From an uncultured Robinsoniella sp. (GTDB taxonomy: Bacteria; Bacillota; Clostridia; Lachnospirales; Lachnospiraceae), in contig UQGG01000030.1 in the NCBI GenBank assembly GCA_900540475.1, positions 23,946 to 87,945 of the forward strand: a stretch of DNA of 64,000 nt. Reading direction: 5' to 3'. Each line of letters opens with the position of its first letter. Position 1 is the stretch's first letter. Below, piece by piece: positions 9,332 through 18,337 of the stretch. Both the position numbers and the translations under genes were made by a program. The notes under the pieces are model-generated. The model did not search any database. It was not told the DNA's origin and worked only from the letters and a program-made list of their open reading frames with translations.

Positions 9332-11086
9332 TTATTCCCGAAGCCTGAGAATTGTCTGATAGAGATTGAGTCTTCCCATCCCCCACTCCCGGCTTGGATA
9401 AACATGGATGGGAATTCGGTCAGCACCGCGGATTAAATAAATTTTAATGGAGTTTGCGTTCATACCCAGATTATGTCCCTGTACTATGCCCCAGGTCATC
9501 AGATTGGCGGATGCCCCTGCAACATGTGCTGCAGCCACAGAAGTTCCGGTCTGATATGTCATTGGTATACTGGAGTCAGAGGGTCTGCCAGACAAGGCAG
9601 GACCATATACGTTGACTCCGGGGGCAACCAGATTTGGTTTCTCAAATTGAATACGGTTGTTACCATAGCTAGAATGAATATAAAGGCTGCCATCCCGATG
9701 GTTATAGGCACTTACTGTGATACAACTATAGGCATTTGCGGGTTCTGTAATGGTTGTAAATGGATTGGGAGTTATAAAAACAGTTTCCCGCGAAATAAAT
9801 CCTGTAATGGGCAGCCATATATGATAACTGCCTCTGATAAATAGGTAATTAAATACACGTATTCGCCATCTGCCGGGCGTAGGTGACTGAAACCGCATAG
9901 TGATAAACTGGCTGCCCGAACCCATTTCTGAAATGACGTAATGTACGGTAATCTGTGTATTTTCCAATGTGAAAGTTACAAAGGTATCCCTATCCTCATT
10001 TAAAGGAATGCGTTGTATTATTTGACCAGTAGGCGATACAAATCCAACAGTATAAAGTTCTGGCGGAGATGCCCATAACTCGGCGGTAAACCCTTTTTCA
10101 TCTGGAGCTACCGTTAATTCCACATCTTCATATTCCATGTCCGCCTGAATGTTTCCCTGAAAATGATGGTACATGCCGACTTCGTTACCAGCTGCTACAA
10201 CAGATGCAAATCCGGTGGTTAAGTTTAATCTTCTTAACAGCAGTCCAAGGGGTGAGGTACCTTCATGGCTTCCGGTGTTGGTTCCCAATCCCAGACAGAC
10301 CACAAGGGGCATTCTATATTGCACAGAGATAAGCGTCAGATATTTAATCCCCATCATAATATCATTCTCCTGATATGCCTCAGCAGAATCATGTATCAGG
10401 TAGAAATCCCGTAAATACTGCTTTGCCGGCTTCAGCTTTACTACGACAATATTACATTCCGGTGAAGCTCCGATGAAATCTGCATTTTCAGATTCTGATC
10501 CTGCGGCAATACCAGCCAGAAAGGTGCCGTGTCCGGTAGAGTCTGTGCTGGGTACTACATCCAGTGGATTTTCAGATTCCAAAGCTTCATTAATTTGAGC
10601 ATTCGTAAATTCTGTTCCATAAATGATGGTATCATTTACGGTAATCCCGGGTATTCCCGGAGGTAAATTCTGGGTAATCTCCAAGGATGGCAAGGTCTGA
10701 TCCCAGATTCCCAAAATGCGGGATCTGCCGTCCGAATGGCGAAATAATGGATTTTGATAGTCGATTCCGGTATCAATAAAACCAATAATCGTTCCCTGAC
10801 CCCGCAGGTTCAGAAGAGGCTGTTCAATGGTACCTAATATACCGGAGGCTTCCATGCTGGACGTATCCAGGGTAGTATAAAGATTAGGTATCGTATAATA
10901 TGTATATCTTTCAGAAGTAATTGGTGCTGCTTCCTGCATGGGAACATATATGATTGAAAATTGGCTGTCAATATAATCCCCGCATGTAGAGGGATTGTTC
11001 TGAAGAGTATCATTTAGACTAAAGCTGCTATTTGAAATAATGAAGTCCGCAAACTCTTCAGAGGCTACATTTTGATTGCATGCCAT
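9332..11086 (-). CDS. Subtilisin-like serine protease (S8), Csp-like
   Basis: A 584-residue S8 protease with all catalytic residues: D105 (GFIDTGIDY), H186 (STGHGTFLAGIAAG), oxyanion N301 (VAAGNEVG) and S516 (GTSVAAAHVAG). Between N301 and S516 lies an insertion of about 130 residues rich in beta-strands (about 310-440). This resembles the jelly-roll insert of clostridial Csp germination proteases, whose length (about 550-590) also matches. There is no signal peptide, and the about 90-residue N-terminus could be a short prodomain. The start is supported by CTGGGAGG on the minus strand at 11092-11099. Many Lachnospiraceae carry several such paralogues, so a germination role is only one possibility. 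It is transcribed towards the shared terminator at 9264-9307. Confidence 0.9.
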   Translation of the reverse strand: MACNQNVASEEFADFIISNSSFSLNDTLQNNPSTCGDYIDSQFSIIYVPMQEAAPITSERYTYYTIPNLYTTLDTSSMEASGILGTIEQPLLNLRGQGTIIGFIDTGIDYQNPLFRHSDGRSRILGIWDQTLPSLEITQNLPPGIPGITVNDTIIYGTEFTNAQINEALESENPLDVVPSTDSTGHGTFLAGIAAGSESENADFIGASPECNIVVVKLKPAKQYLRDFYLIHDSAEAYQENDIMMGIKYLTLISVQYRMPLVVCLGLGTNTGSHEGTSPLGLLLRRLNLTTGFASVVAAGNEVGMYHHFQGNIQADMEYEDVELTVAPDEKGFTAELWASPPELYTVGFVSPTGQIIQRIPLNEDRDTFVTFTLENTQITVHYVISEMGSGSQFITMRFQSPTPGRWRIRVFNYLFIRGSYHIWLPITGFISRETVFITPNPFTTITEPANAYSCITVSAYNHRDGSLYIHSSYGNNRIQFEKPNLVAPGVNVYGPALSGRPSDSSIPMTYQTGTSVAAAHVAGASANLMTWGIVQGHNLGMNANSIKIYLIRGADRIPIHVYPSREWGMGRLNLYQTILRLRE

Positions 11087-11192
11087 GAATTCCTCCCAGA
11101 ATGATTTTGTACAATATATATGTAAAAAAGGCGCACATAAGAACTAAAATTTTAATTTTTTGGAAGCATATAAGGGATTCCTAAGTTATTTT

Positions 11193-11223
11193 AACAAAAA
11201 AGAGCCGTCAAAAAACGACTCTT
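11193..11223 (-). terminator. Terminator of DivIVA-like gene
   Basis: On the minus strand, AAGAGTCGT pairs with ACGGCTCTT (one G-U) around a six-base loop and is followed by TTTTTTGTT. It lies 16 bases after the stop of the coiled-coil gene. Confidence 0.85.
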
Positions 11224-11239
11224 CCATTATAATATGATC

Positions 11240-12346
11240 TTAATTCTCTTTTGTATCAACGCTGTCTGATTCTGAATCATCTTCATTTTCTTCAGACTGG
11301 GTATTTATTGTTTCTGTAAAGCTGTAAAGATAGTCAAAGTCAGATAATTCTTTACATAATTCAATATATTGAAGTGAACTCTTGTCGATCAGGGAACGAA
11401 GCCCTTCATACTCTGTGCGGGCGCAGCTTACGATATGTTCTACCTGGTCTTCAGCACGGAAGATAATCTGGTCATGTTTTTTATTCGCTAATTCCAGCTT
11501 CATATTTGCTTCTGTTAATATATTTGCTGCGTCTTCTTTTGCTTTAATTATAATACGTTCAGCTTTTTCAACTGCCTGGTTTTCAGAAGTTTCAATTTTG
11601 GCTTTTGCTTCATTCAACTGAGCCTCGATAGAAGATTTATAACGCTCGGTTTCCTGCATCATAATTCCATTTTTTTTCTGAAGTTCTAATGCCTGCTCAG
11701 ATGCTTTCTCCTGTATATAAAGTGCTTTTTTTTCAGCTAAAGATAATACCTGATGCGCTTTTTCGTTTGCCTTGCTTATGGTTTCATCCGCAGTTTTTTT
11801 TGCTTTTTCCATCTCTGTATCTGCAAGATTTTTAATATTATCGAAGTATTTTTCTGCGTTTTCCTGTGCAGTGGAAAAAATGTCAATCATTTTTTCTGTT
11901 TTTGGGACACGTGTATTATTTGTTAAATCCTTTCTTAACTGATTTACCTGGTCTTCTAAATTAGCAATCTTTTTTAAATGAGCCTTCTTTTCTTTAATTA
12001 AATTCTGGATATGGTTATTCATTCTTTCGGGATCATATTTTGGAGATCTAGAGGTAATATCCTGGACGGTAGAAAAAGGTTTATTGGCTTCAGTATCTTT
12101 TGATATTTCTTTGTCCAATTCACTATTATTTTGTGGAAGATCTTGTTTTTTTTCTGAGTTGGATTCTACTGGGAGTAAGTCCTTCATATTAAGAAGTTCT
12201 TTTTTCTGTATCACGGAGTTTTCCTGTGCATTATCAACCACATTTCTTTCTGAAATTGACTGTTCGTCTTTTTTTTGCTGTGAATTAACATCTTGCACTT
12301 GCATAATTTTGTTATCTTTTGATTCTTTAAGATTTTCTAGATTCAT
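11240..12346 (-). CDS. DivIVA-like coiled-coil protein
   Basis: A 368-residue soluble, highly charged protein. Residues about 1-100 are low complexity (Gln/Asn/Glu/Ser). A first coiled coil starts near PERMNNHIQNLIKEKK, and a long Ala/Glu/Lys-rich coiled coil follows, with many AxKAxE-type heptads reminiscent of DivIVA/GpsB-like and SMC-like proteins. The tail is acidic (ENEDDSESDSVDTKEN). ATG 12346 is preferred because AAAGGAG lies 9-10 bases upstream on the minus strand; the frame stays open to another ATG at 12376 that lacks a ribosome site. It is divergent from the T4P operon. DivIVA-like proteins mark poles and septa, so a role in placing the pilus machine is conceivable but is inference only. 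Confidence 0.7.
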   Translation of the reverse strand: MNLENLKESKDNKIMQVQDVNSQQKKDEQSISERNVVDNAQENSVIQKKELLNMKDLLPVESNSEKKQDLPQNNSELDKEISKDTEANKPFSTVQDITSRSPKYDPERMNNHIQNLIKEKKAHLKKIANLEDQVNQLRKDLTNNTRVPKTEKMIDIFSTAQENAEKYFDNIKNLADTEMEKAKKTADETISKANEKAHQVLSLAEKKALYIQEKASEQALELQKKNGIMMQETERYKSSIEAQLNEAKAKIETSENQAVEKAERIIIKAKEDAANILTEANMKLELANKKHDQIIFRAEDQVEHIVSCARTEYEGLRSLIDKSSLQYIELCKELSDFDYLYSFTETINTQSEENEDDSESDSVDTKEN

Positions 12347-12695
12347 AAACTTTTTACTCCTTTTGTATTTTAACATTATTTATCAAAAAATTAATAAATA
12401 GCATATATAATTCAAATTTGATGTGCAATTGAATCATAATATTTGATGGCATGAAATGAAAACAGAACTTAAAATTGATAATACAAAAATACCATATATA
12501 AAAAATCAATGCATGGAATTGTATTAAAAAGCAGGTTTTATGTATTAAAACAGGGTTAAGGAGAATTGGATTCACTATTTTTATTGGAAATCATAAAAAT
12601 ATGTCGATAAATTTTCTATTCAGTACATAAAGAGCAATAAAAGTACTATTTTTTGATAAAATAATGTCTTAAAGAAATCGGGAAGAAATGAGGCT
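12347..12695. other. Divergent intergenic region before T4P operon
   Basis: About 350 bp of AT-rich DNA between divergent genes, so it must carry promoters for both. I see no riboswitch or RNA gene. TGTCGAT at 12602-12608 matches six of seven bases of the Spo0A box (TGTCGAA). A weak possible promoter (TTGGAA, 18-bp gap, TAAATT) overlaps it. No confident promoter call is possible. Confidence 0.4.
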
Positions 12696-13466
12696 ATGAA
12701 AGATAGAGAAAATAAGTTTCAAGAATTGTACGACCAAAATATCAATATTTTAATGTGCAATGAAAATGAGTGTATGATGGAATCATATAAATATTTGATT
12801 AGCTATTACGCTGGTATGAATGGGTATAGTGTTGATATTGCTGTTTATGAAAGTGGTAAAGAAGCACTTTTTTGTGAAGAAGATAGGGCAAAAACACTTG
12901 ATATGATTTTTATTGGGTGGGAATACAGGTATATCAGGGGAATTAATATAGCAAGGACCTTTAGAAAAAATGATTGTGAAGCTGAAATTATTTTTTTAGG
13001 GGCAGAGATAGAAAATATATTGGATTCTTTCCAAGTGAATCCTTTTTACTATTTTGTAGAAAAGGAAGTCACACATGGAAAATTTGAAGACGTAATCATG
13101 AAATGTTTTAGACGTATTATTGAGAAGAAACGTAATTATCTATGTTTTACTCAAAACGGAAAGGTAAACAGGATAAGTTTAAACCGTATAGTTTATTTAA
13201 AAGTAGAACATAGGGTGACACAGATTTGTTGCCTGGATAAACAAGAAATTTCTTTTTATGAAAGTCTGAAAAATGTAGAACAAAGTATAAAGAATAATAA
13301 TTTTGTCAGAATCCACAGAGGCTATATTGTTAATTTGAATTACGTTGACTGCATAGACAAAGGGGAACTTTACCTAATTACTGGAGAAAAATTACCTGTT
13401 GCAAGAAATTACAAGCAGGATCTTGTGGAAAGGATGATGCAGCAGGAAAAAACAATACTGTTATAA
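12696..13466 (+). CDS. LytTR-family regulator with degenerate receiver
   Basis: A 256-residue protein with a receiver-like N-terminus (about 15-125) and a LytTR DNA-binding domain (about 145-250; IVYLKVEHRV, FVRIHRGYIVNLNYVD, LPVARNYK). By alignment to typical LytTR response regulators, the phospho-acceptor Asp is Gly74 (DMIFIGWEY, where DxxFLDIEM is usual). The acidic pair is Asn22/Glu23, and the Thr/Ser switch position is Gly102; only Lys123 seems retained. It therefore probably does not use normal Asp phosphorylation. No histidine kinase is adjacent. It precedes the pilin genes by 26 bases and is the likely local regulator of T4P expression, either phosphorylation-independent or ligand-controlled (inference). 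Confidence 0.85.
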   Translation: MKDRENKFQELYDQNINILMCNENECMMESYKYLISYYAGMNGYSVDIAVYESGKEALFCEEDRAKTLDMIFIGWEYRYIRGINIARTFRKNDCEAEIIFLGAEIENILDSFQVNPFYYFVEKEVTHGKFEDVIMKCFRRIIEKKRNYLCFTQNGKVNRISLNRIVYLKVEHRVTQICCLDKQEISFYESLKNVEQSIKNNNFVRIHRGYIVNLNYVDCIDKGELYLITGEKLPVARNYKQDLVERMMQQEKTILL

Positions 13467-13492
13467 AGTGAAAAATGGAAGGTAGGAGGAGC

Positions 13493-14125
13493 ATGCTAAA
13501 TAAGAAAGGATTTACCGTTCCAACGGCATTGGCATTAATGCTGCTGTTAATGGCATTTGCAGGCAGTATTCTTTTGGTTGCCAGTTACAGATATCAGAGT
13601 ACTTATGTTCGTCAAAAACAGGATCAGCTATATTTGTATGCAACAGCCTTAGTTGATGATGCAACTAAAACCATAGAAGATGGAAAATTAAATCAACAGG
13701 TCGCACAGACTATAAAAAATATGATTAGTACAGATGTTACTGGAAAATTAATCAATTATGCGAAAGAGTATAATTTTCAATTTAATTTAGGAAAGGATTT
13801 AACCGGTAATGATCGATATCTGGATAATACATTCATTCAAAATGATCTCGGGAAGATTTTTGTGGAAATGTCAGTTAAATATGAACCACAGGGACCAGGA
13901 CAGATGCTTCCGGATGATCAAAAAAATTATATTAAAATTGGTGACCGTTTAAAAGCAGAATACCGTATTATGCTCAAAAATATGGAATACCGCATTACAG
14001 CAGATTATTACTGTTCTGCAGATAAGAATAAGAATCCTGATGGGTCTTTTATTGATACACCACAAGATTATGTAAATATGAAATGGCAGCTGAATAAATA
14101 CACTGGAAAGATATATACATCATAA
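13493..14125 (+). CDS. Minor type IV prepilin-like protein (PilX-like)
   Basis: About 210 residues with a short basic leader MLNKKG, then FTVPTALALMLLLMAFAGS and a hydrophobic helix, typical of class III prepilins cleaved after Gly. The residue five after the cleavage point is Thr, not the usual Glu, and there is Pro at +4, so it may start or cap a minor-pilin complex (GspK/PilX-like members often deviate here). An upstream in-frame ATG at 13475 would add six residues but has no ribosome site; TAGGAGGA at 13483-13490 supports 13493, though its spacing is short. It is first of three prepilin-like genes in the operon. Confidence 0.8.
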   Translation: MLNKKGFTVPTALALMLLLMAFAGSILLVASYRYQSTYVRQKQDQLYLYATALVDDATKTIEDGKLNQQVAQTIKNMISTDVTGKLINYAKEYNFQFNLGKDLTGNDRYLDNTFIQNDLGKIFVEMSVKYEPQGPGQMLPDDQKNYIKIGDRLKAEYRIMLKNMEYRITADYYCSADKNKNPDGSFIDTPQDYVNMKWQLNKYTGKIYTS

Positions 14126-14144
14126 TTATGAATGGAGGCCTAAT

Positions 14145-14603
14145 ATGTACAGAAAAATACAAAAATTAATATTTAATAGAAAAGGTTCAATCTTAATTGA
14201 GACTTTATGTGCTTTTGCTGTTTTGACAATAGTAATTATCTTTTTCTCCTTAAGTATCACTAGTGCTACTATACTATTTCGTAAATCGTCTGTAGTATCC
14301 AGTGAGTGGGAAAGAATATTTAGCAAAACAGTTGAGAAGGACTATTCTACATCTGTCACAAAAAGTGCTTCTGCATTTAATGTTGTTATGTATATGAACA
14401 ATATAAATAAAGAAAATATAATACTTGCTGATAATACAGCTTTAGGTACGGGAGTGATTGATGTAGCATCAATAAATGGAGGCAGTATTCCAAGTGTTAT
14501 TCTTATTAACAATAAAGCTTTCTACAGATATGAAGAACTTGTAAAGACGGAAGCTGCCGTTTCAGGTGGAAACGCATATATTTATACAATTGAAGATAAC
14601 TGA
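14145..14603 (+). CDS. Minor type IV prepilin-like protein
   Basis: A 152-residue protein with leader ending NRKG, then SILIETLCAFAVLTIVII. Cleavage would be G|S, with the conserved Glu at mature position 5 (SILIE), followed by a hydrophobic helix. Its size and position fit a PilV/GspI-like minor pilin. GGAGG lies 8-12 bases before the ATG. Downstream sequence is Ser/Thr/Asn-rich and not further classifiable. Confidence 0.8.
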   Translation: MYRKIQKLIFNRKGSILIETLCAFAVLTIVIIFFSLSITSATILFRKSSVVSSEWERIFSKTVEKDYSTSVTKSASAFNVVMYMNNINKENIILADNTALGTGVIDVASINGGSIPSVILINNKAFYRYEELVKTEAAVSGGNAYIYTIEDN

Positions 14604-14630
14604 TATATGTGTATTAATATGGAGAAGGTG

Positions 14631-15326
14631 ATGAATATAAAGTGTAAAATAATTCAGAAGCGTGGTTTCACTATAGTAGAATTTATTGTTGCCATGTCAA
14701 TTATGTCAATATTTTTTTTAGGAGTTACATTGATTTTATCTTCTGGAAGTAAAATATATCTTACAGAAACTGTGATTTGGAATAATGAAGAAGCAATTAC
14801 AACAATTATGGATGATATTACTAATTATGTTATGTATGGAGAGGATGTGCGTGTATTTTACCGGTTATCGGAAGGAGAAACAAAGGTTTCCGGTAAAATT
14901 GTAGCCGGTGCTAATGCAGGTTGGTTTACTGAAGGAACAGAAGTATATCTTGATCCTAAGGATGATAACCGGCTCATTTTTGATGATATGAGTGGATCAA
15001 AGAATGCTGTATACCTACCAGGTTCCGGGACTGATGAACAATTAAAATCAGGTACAGAATTTTATGGTAATGGAATAGACTTGGGGTATAAAAAGATCTA
15101 TCTTGTTAGTAAAAAACTATCTGATGGAAATTATATTGGAGAATCCGTTTATGGTCTGTCATTTGGCAGTAAGTATTATAGAGGATTAAATCTGAAACTG
15201 CAGATCAGAGATAAAGGAATTGAAGCAGGGGGTGCAAAAGGCGTTTATATGATTAAGTTGACGGGGATAGGAAAGGTAGCATCAGCCATATCGGAGGTTT
15301 CGGTGAAAGCATTAAACACGAAATAA
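14631..15326 (+). CDS. Minor type IV prepilin-like protein (PilW/GspJ-like)
   Basis: A 231-residue protein with leader MNIKCKIIQKRG and mature start FTIVEFIVAMSIMSIFFLG; Glu5 is present. The long C-terminal region and its place third in the minor-pilin set fit PilW/GspJ-type proteins. The frame is open to an ATG at 14607, but GGAGAAGG at 14621-14628 immediately precedes ATG 14631, which also gives the normal short leader. It is separated by 27 bases from the previous gene. Confidence 0.8.
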   Translation: MNIKCKIIQKRGFTIVEFIVAMSIMSIFFLGVTLILSSGSKIYLTETVIWNNEEAITTIMDDITNYVMYGEDVRVFYRLSEGETKVSGKIVAGANAGWFTEGTEVYLDPKDDNRLIFDDMSGSKNAVYLPGSGTDEQLKSGTEFYGNGIDLGYKKIYLVSKKLSDGNYIGESVYGLSFGSKYYRGLNLKLQIRDKGIEAGGAKGVYMIKLTGIGKVASAISEVSVKALNTK

Positions 15327-15378
15327 GTTGGCGGCAAGCTTAATTAATGGTTAACAGATTCAGGAAAGGAGACAATCC

Positions 15379-15687
15379 ATGTCTGATCAAAAACAGAATG
15401 ATATCGAGGCTAAGATAATCAGGCTGCGTAATTTGGAAGAAAAACAGAAGCAAGAATATAAAAGAGAAAAGCAAAGGAAAAAAGGAATCATTGGAATTGG
15501 ATTCATTTTAATAATTGTGCTGATGATATTTGCAATTATTCAGCTTACTTATATCGCTGGACAATATTATACATTGAAGCGTCAAATTAATATTATGGAT
15601 GAGCAAATAAAGTTATTGGCCTCGGATATGCGGCTGCAGGAGGACAGAATAGAAGAAAGGAATATAAATAAGAATGGGGAAAAGTAA
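15379..15687 (+). CDS. Small single-pass membrane protein in T4P operon
   Basis: A 102-residue protein. It has a charged N-terminal helix rich in Lys/Glu (residues 1-36), one membrane helix (about 37-58, GIIGIGFILIIVLMIFAII) and a C-terminal coiled-coil-like segment outside the membrane. No family was recognised. The shape is like FtsL/DivIC or PilN/PilO-type bitopic proteins. Ribosome site AAAGGAG. It overlaps the start region of the bactofilin gene, so coupling and a joint role are likely. Confidence 0.75.
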   Translation: MSDQKQNDIEAKIIRLRNLEEKQKQEYKREKQRKKGIIGIGFILIIVLMIFAIIQLTYIAGQYYTLKRQINIMDEQIKLLASDMRLQEDRIEERNINKNGEK

Positions 15688-18334
15688 AATGAATAAAAAT
15701 AAAATAGTTACTTCTGCGAAAAAAATTTTTAAATCCAGAGAGGAACTGGAACAGGAAGATGTACTGGATATAGAACAACAGGATATAGCGCAGGAAATCG
15801 AACAGTTAAGAGCGGAAATAAAGGCTTTTTACCTGGAACATCCGGATAAAGATCCTTCTATGCCGGATAAAATATATGTAAAAGATATGAATGAACTGGA
15901 AGAAAAAATAACAGAGCATATCCCCAAAAAAGTAGTGGAAGATGAAATTGTTATAAAAAATATAATTGAACAGGGGGGAGCGGGGGGATCAAGTCCCTTG
16001 GATTTCAGCCGAATGAAAGAATACGACCTGCCGGATGAATACAGAAGTCAGGTTTTTTCACCGAATATAACAGATGATGAGACTAAAGAAAAAAAGGATA
16101 CAATAGAAGATTACATAGATAAGAAATCAGATACTGATACAGTCAAAGAGATATTTGGAGAAGAATTATCCAGAGATATACAAAGCATAGATGGAGAAGA
16201 AGAGACTACTGAGATAGAAGATGTTGATATAAAAGAAGTTCAAGTTGATCTTGGTTTACTAAAAGATAGTCTGGATCAAGATTTGCTAAAACAATTACAG
16301 GAACAACGTATGGAAAACGAGCAGAATGCGGAACTTAAAAATAAAATATTTACGCACCAGGTTTTTGCTAAATCGGATAACTATACTATAACAGATGATG
16401 CAGGTAGAGATAATTCTAATCATGAGGGGAGCGTAAAATTACAGGATCAGGAAAATGATGATACAAAGAATATGAGCGATTTATTAAGTAAACTTTTGTC
16501 AGAAGGAAAATTAGAAGCTGATCTGCATAATGAGGAAAATCAGGAAGGAAGTGCAGATATATATATACCTGGATTGAATGTAGAATATGAAGAGGAAACA
16601 GATATTGAAGGTGATAGTATAGAAACCCCCAATTCCGATGAAGGAGAGAATTTAATAAATAAAAATGAAGTAGAAACACAAGAAAATCATGATAGTAATC
16701 TTTCGGATTTATTAAGTGATTTGTTATCTGAAGATTCTGAAAATCAAAGCAACGCTGATAAAGAACATACTGCAGATGAGGATCTGGATACAGATGACTA
16801 TCATAACAGAGTATTTATATCTTCCGTTAAAGCAGCTAAGAAATTATCTGATGGAGATTCTATTGGGGGTAACCGTAAAGAGGAGACGAAAAAAGAAATC
16901 AAGTCTGGAGAAAAGGTTGTTTTTCAGGAATATGGAGGAGACGACGATGAAGCTATAGAGATTAATCTCAATAATCTTATCAAAGATGACTCTGATATAC
17001 AGAATGAAGATATTGGGAAGGTAGAAGAAAAACAGGATAATAAATCTACAGAAATGAAAAATAACGACCTGTTAGAGGATAGCTTAAAATCGCTATTAAA
17101 TCCGAGTCATGAGAGCTTTAAAAGTCTTTTGTCAGAAGAGAATTTAGAAGAGGAAGACTTAGATTTAGACAAAGAAAAGGAAGACGAATCAACAGAGCAG
17201 CAGGATCAGGAAACTAAGATAAATAAGCAATTGCAGCAACAAGTGAACTTAGATGAAGATAAAGTATCGACTTTAGATAATTCGGAAAATGAGCTTGATG
17301 ATGGTTTTGATTATGATGGAAAAAGAATTATAGAAGAAGAGAAAGTAGAATTTGCAGAAAAAGAAAATGGTAATATACAAAATAATATAAATAATGATGA
17401 TTTTTCCCATGATAAAAAATCGGTTGAACTGGATAATATAGAGAATATTCTAAATTCATTATTAGGTGATTCCGATAAAGATATAGAAAAGGAAACTGTT
17501 AAAGATGAAACTGACCTATTGGCACAGGTTATGGGATCTACAGATGATCCTGTATTAATAAAAGGAAGTGAATTAAAAGACGTAAAAGATCAGGCAGCAA
17601 CCATCCCTATAGTAAATAAAGAAATACAGTCAGAACAGAAGGGTGAAACAATCCTTTCGGACAGCCAGAAAATAATACAAAAAAAGAAGGTAAATTCGAT
17701 CGCATCAGTTTTGCCAGAGGAGAAGAAAAAAGTAGAAAAAACTACTAGAAGAGAAAATACAAAAAAATCTACTGAAAATAAAATACCAGAAAAAAAACAT
17801 GACACTGAAAATAAAAGAATAGCTACAGAATTAGTAAAAACCGACCACTCCATTCATGCTGTTAAAGTGTTGACAGAAGAAAAAAGGCAAAGTCTGTTTG
17901 CCAGACTCTTGCAGAAGATTAAGGATATGTTCAGGAAAAAACCTAAAATGGAGATCATCAGTCAAGAAGCGGCCATAGATGAAAGCAATGTATATAAAAG
18001 TCAGGAAAAAGAAACATTTATTAATGGATTAATTACAGGTTCAGTAAGCGGAGATAACGTAACACTAAATCCGTTGGCAGTTGTTAAGAAAGATGTGATT
18101 GCTCAGGGAAAAGTTCTCTGTCTTTCTGGTGCGGCAATTATGGGGAAGGTGAATTGTGAGTCCATTATTGTGGAAGGAACGGTTTTTGGTGAGATTGAAG
18201 CTAGAGGAAAGGTAATAATTAAGAATGATGCTCTGGTGTTAGGGAATATTTATTCATCTGATGTACGTATAACCCAGGGAGCGATGGTTCAGGGAGACAT
18301 CTTTTTTAAAAATCCGGAAAGAAAGGGGAAATAG
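15674..18334 (+). CDS. Large acidic protein with C-terminal bactofilin domain
   Basis: An 886-residue protein. About 750 residues are low-complexity, very acidic (Glu/Asp/Asn/Lys) and probably disordered, with short recurring motifs such as SDLLSKLLSEG, SDLLSDLLSED and ENILNSLLGD (spaced LLxxLL-type helices). A basic stretch near 660-760 follows. The last about 105 residues are a bactofilin (polymer-forming cytoskeletal) domain: GSVSGDNVTLNPLAVVKKDV, then beta-helix rungs VEGTVFGEIEARGKV and MVQGDIFF. Bactofilins form cytoplasmic scaffolds; in Myxococcus one helps position the T4P motors. Here it may scaffold the pilus base, with the acidic arm as a flexible recruiter (inference). ATG 15689, after GGGGA, is an alternative start. 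Confidence 0.8.
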   Translation: MGKSKMNKNKIVTSAKKIFKSREELEQEDVLDIEQQDIAQEIEQLRAEIKAFYLEHPDKDPSMPDKIYVKDMNELEEKITEHIPKKVVEDEIVIKNIIEQGGAGGSSPLDFSRMKEYDLPDEYRSQVFSPNITDDETKEKKDTIEDYIDKKSDTDTVKEIFGEELSRDIQSIDGEEETTEIEDVDIKEVQVDLGLLKDSLDQDLLKQLQEQRMENEQNAELKNKIFTHQVFAKSDNYTITDDAGRDNSNHEGSVKLQDQENDDTKNMSDLLSKLLSEGKLEADLHNEENQEGSADIYIPGLNVEYEEETDIEGDSIETPNSDEGENLINKNEVETQENHDSNLSDLLSDLLSEDSENQSNADKEHTADEDLDTDDYHNRVFISSVKAAKKLSDGDSIGGNRKEETKKEIKSGEKVVFQEYGGDDDEAIEINLNNLIKDDSDIQNEDIGKVEEKQDNKSTEMKNNDLLEDSLKSLLNPSHESFKSLLSEENLEEEDLDLDKEKEDESTEQQDQETKINKQLQQQVNLDEDKVSTLDNSENELDDGFDYDGKRIIEEEKVEFAEKENGNIQNNINNDDFSHDKKSVELDNIENILNSLLGDSDKDIEKETVKDETDLLAQVMGSTDDPVLIKGSELKDVKDQAATIPIVNKEIQSEQKGETILSDSQKIIQKKKVNSIASVLPEEKKKVEKTTRRENTKKSTENKIPEKKHDTENKRIATELVKTDHSIHAVKVLTEEKRQSLFARLLQKIKDMFRKKPKMEIISQEAAIDESNVYKSQEKETFINGLITGSVSGDNVTLNPLAVVKKDVIAQGKVLCLSGAAIMGKVNCESIIVEGTVFGEIEARGKVIIKNDALVLGNIYSSDVRITQGAMVQGDIFFKNPERKGK

Positions 18335-18337
18335 TTT

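Noticed and set aside
9473..9844. Plus-strand frame opposite the subtilase
   Set aside because: It lies over conserved protease coding sequence (the region around the active-site Ser) and has no supporting signals.
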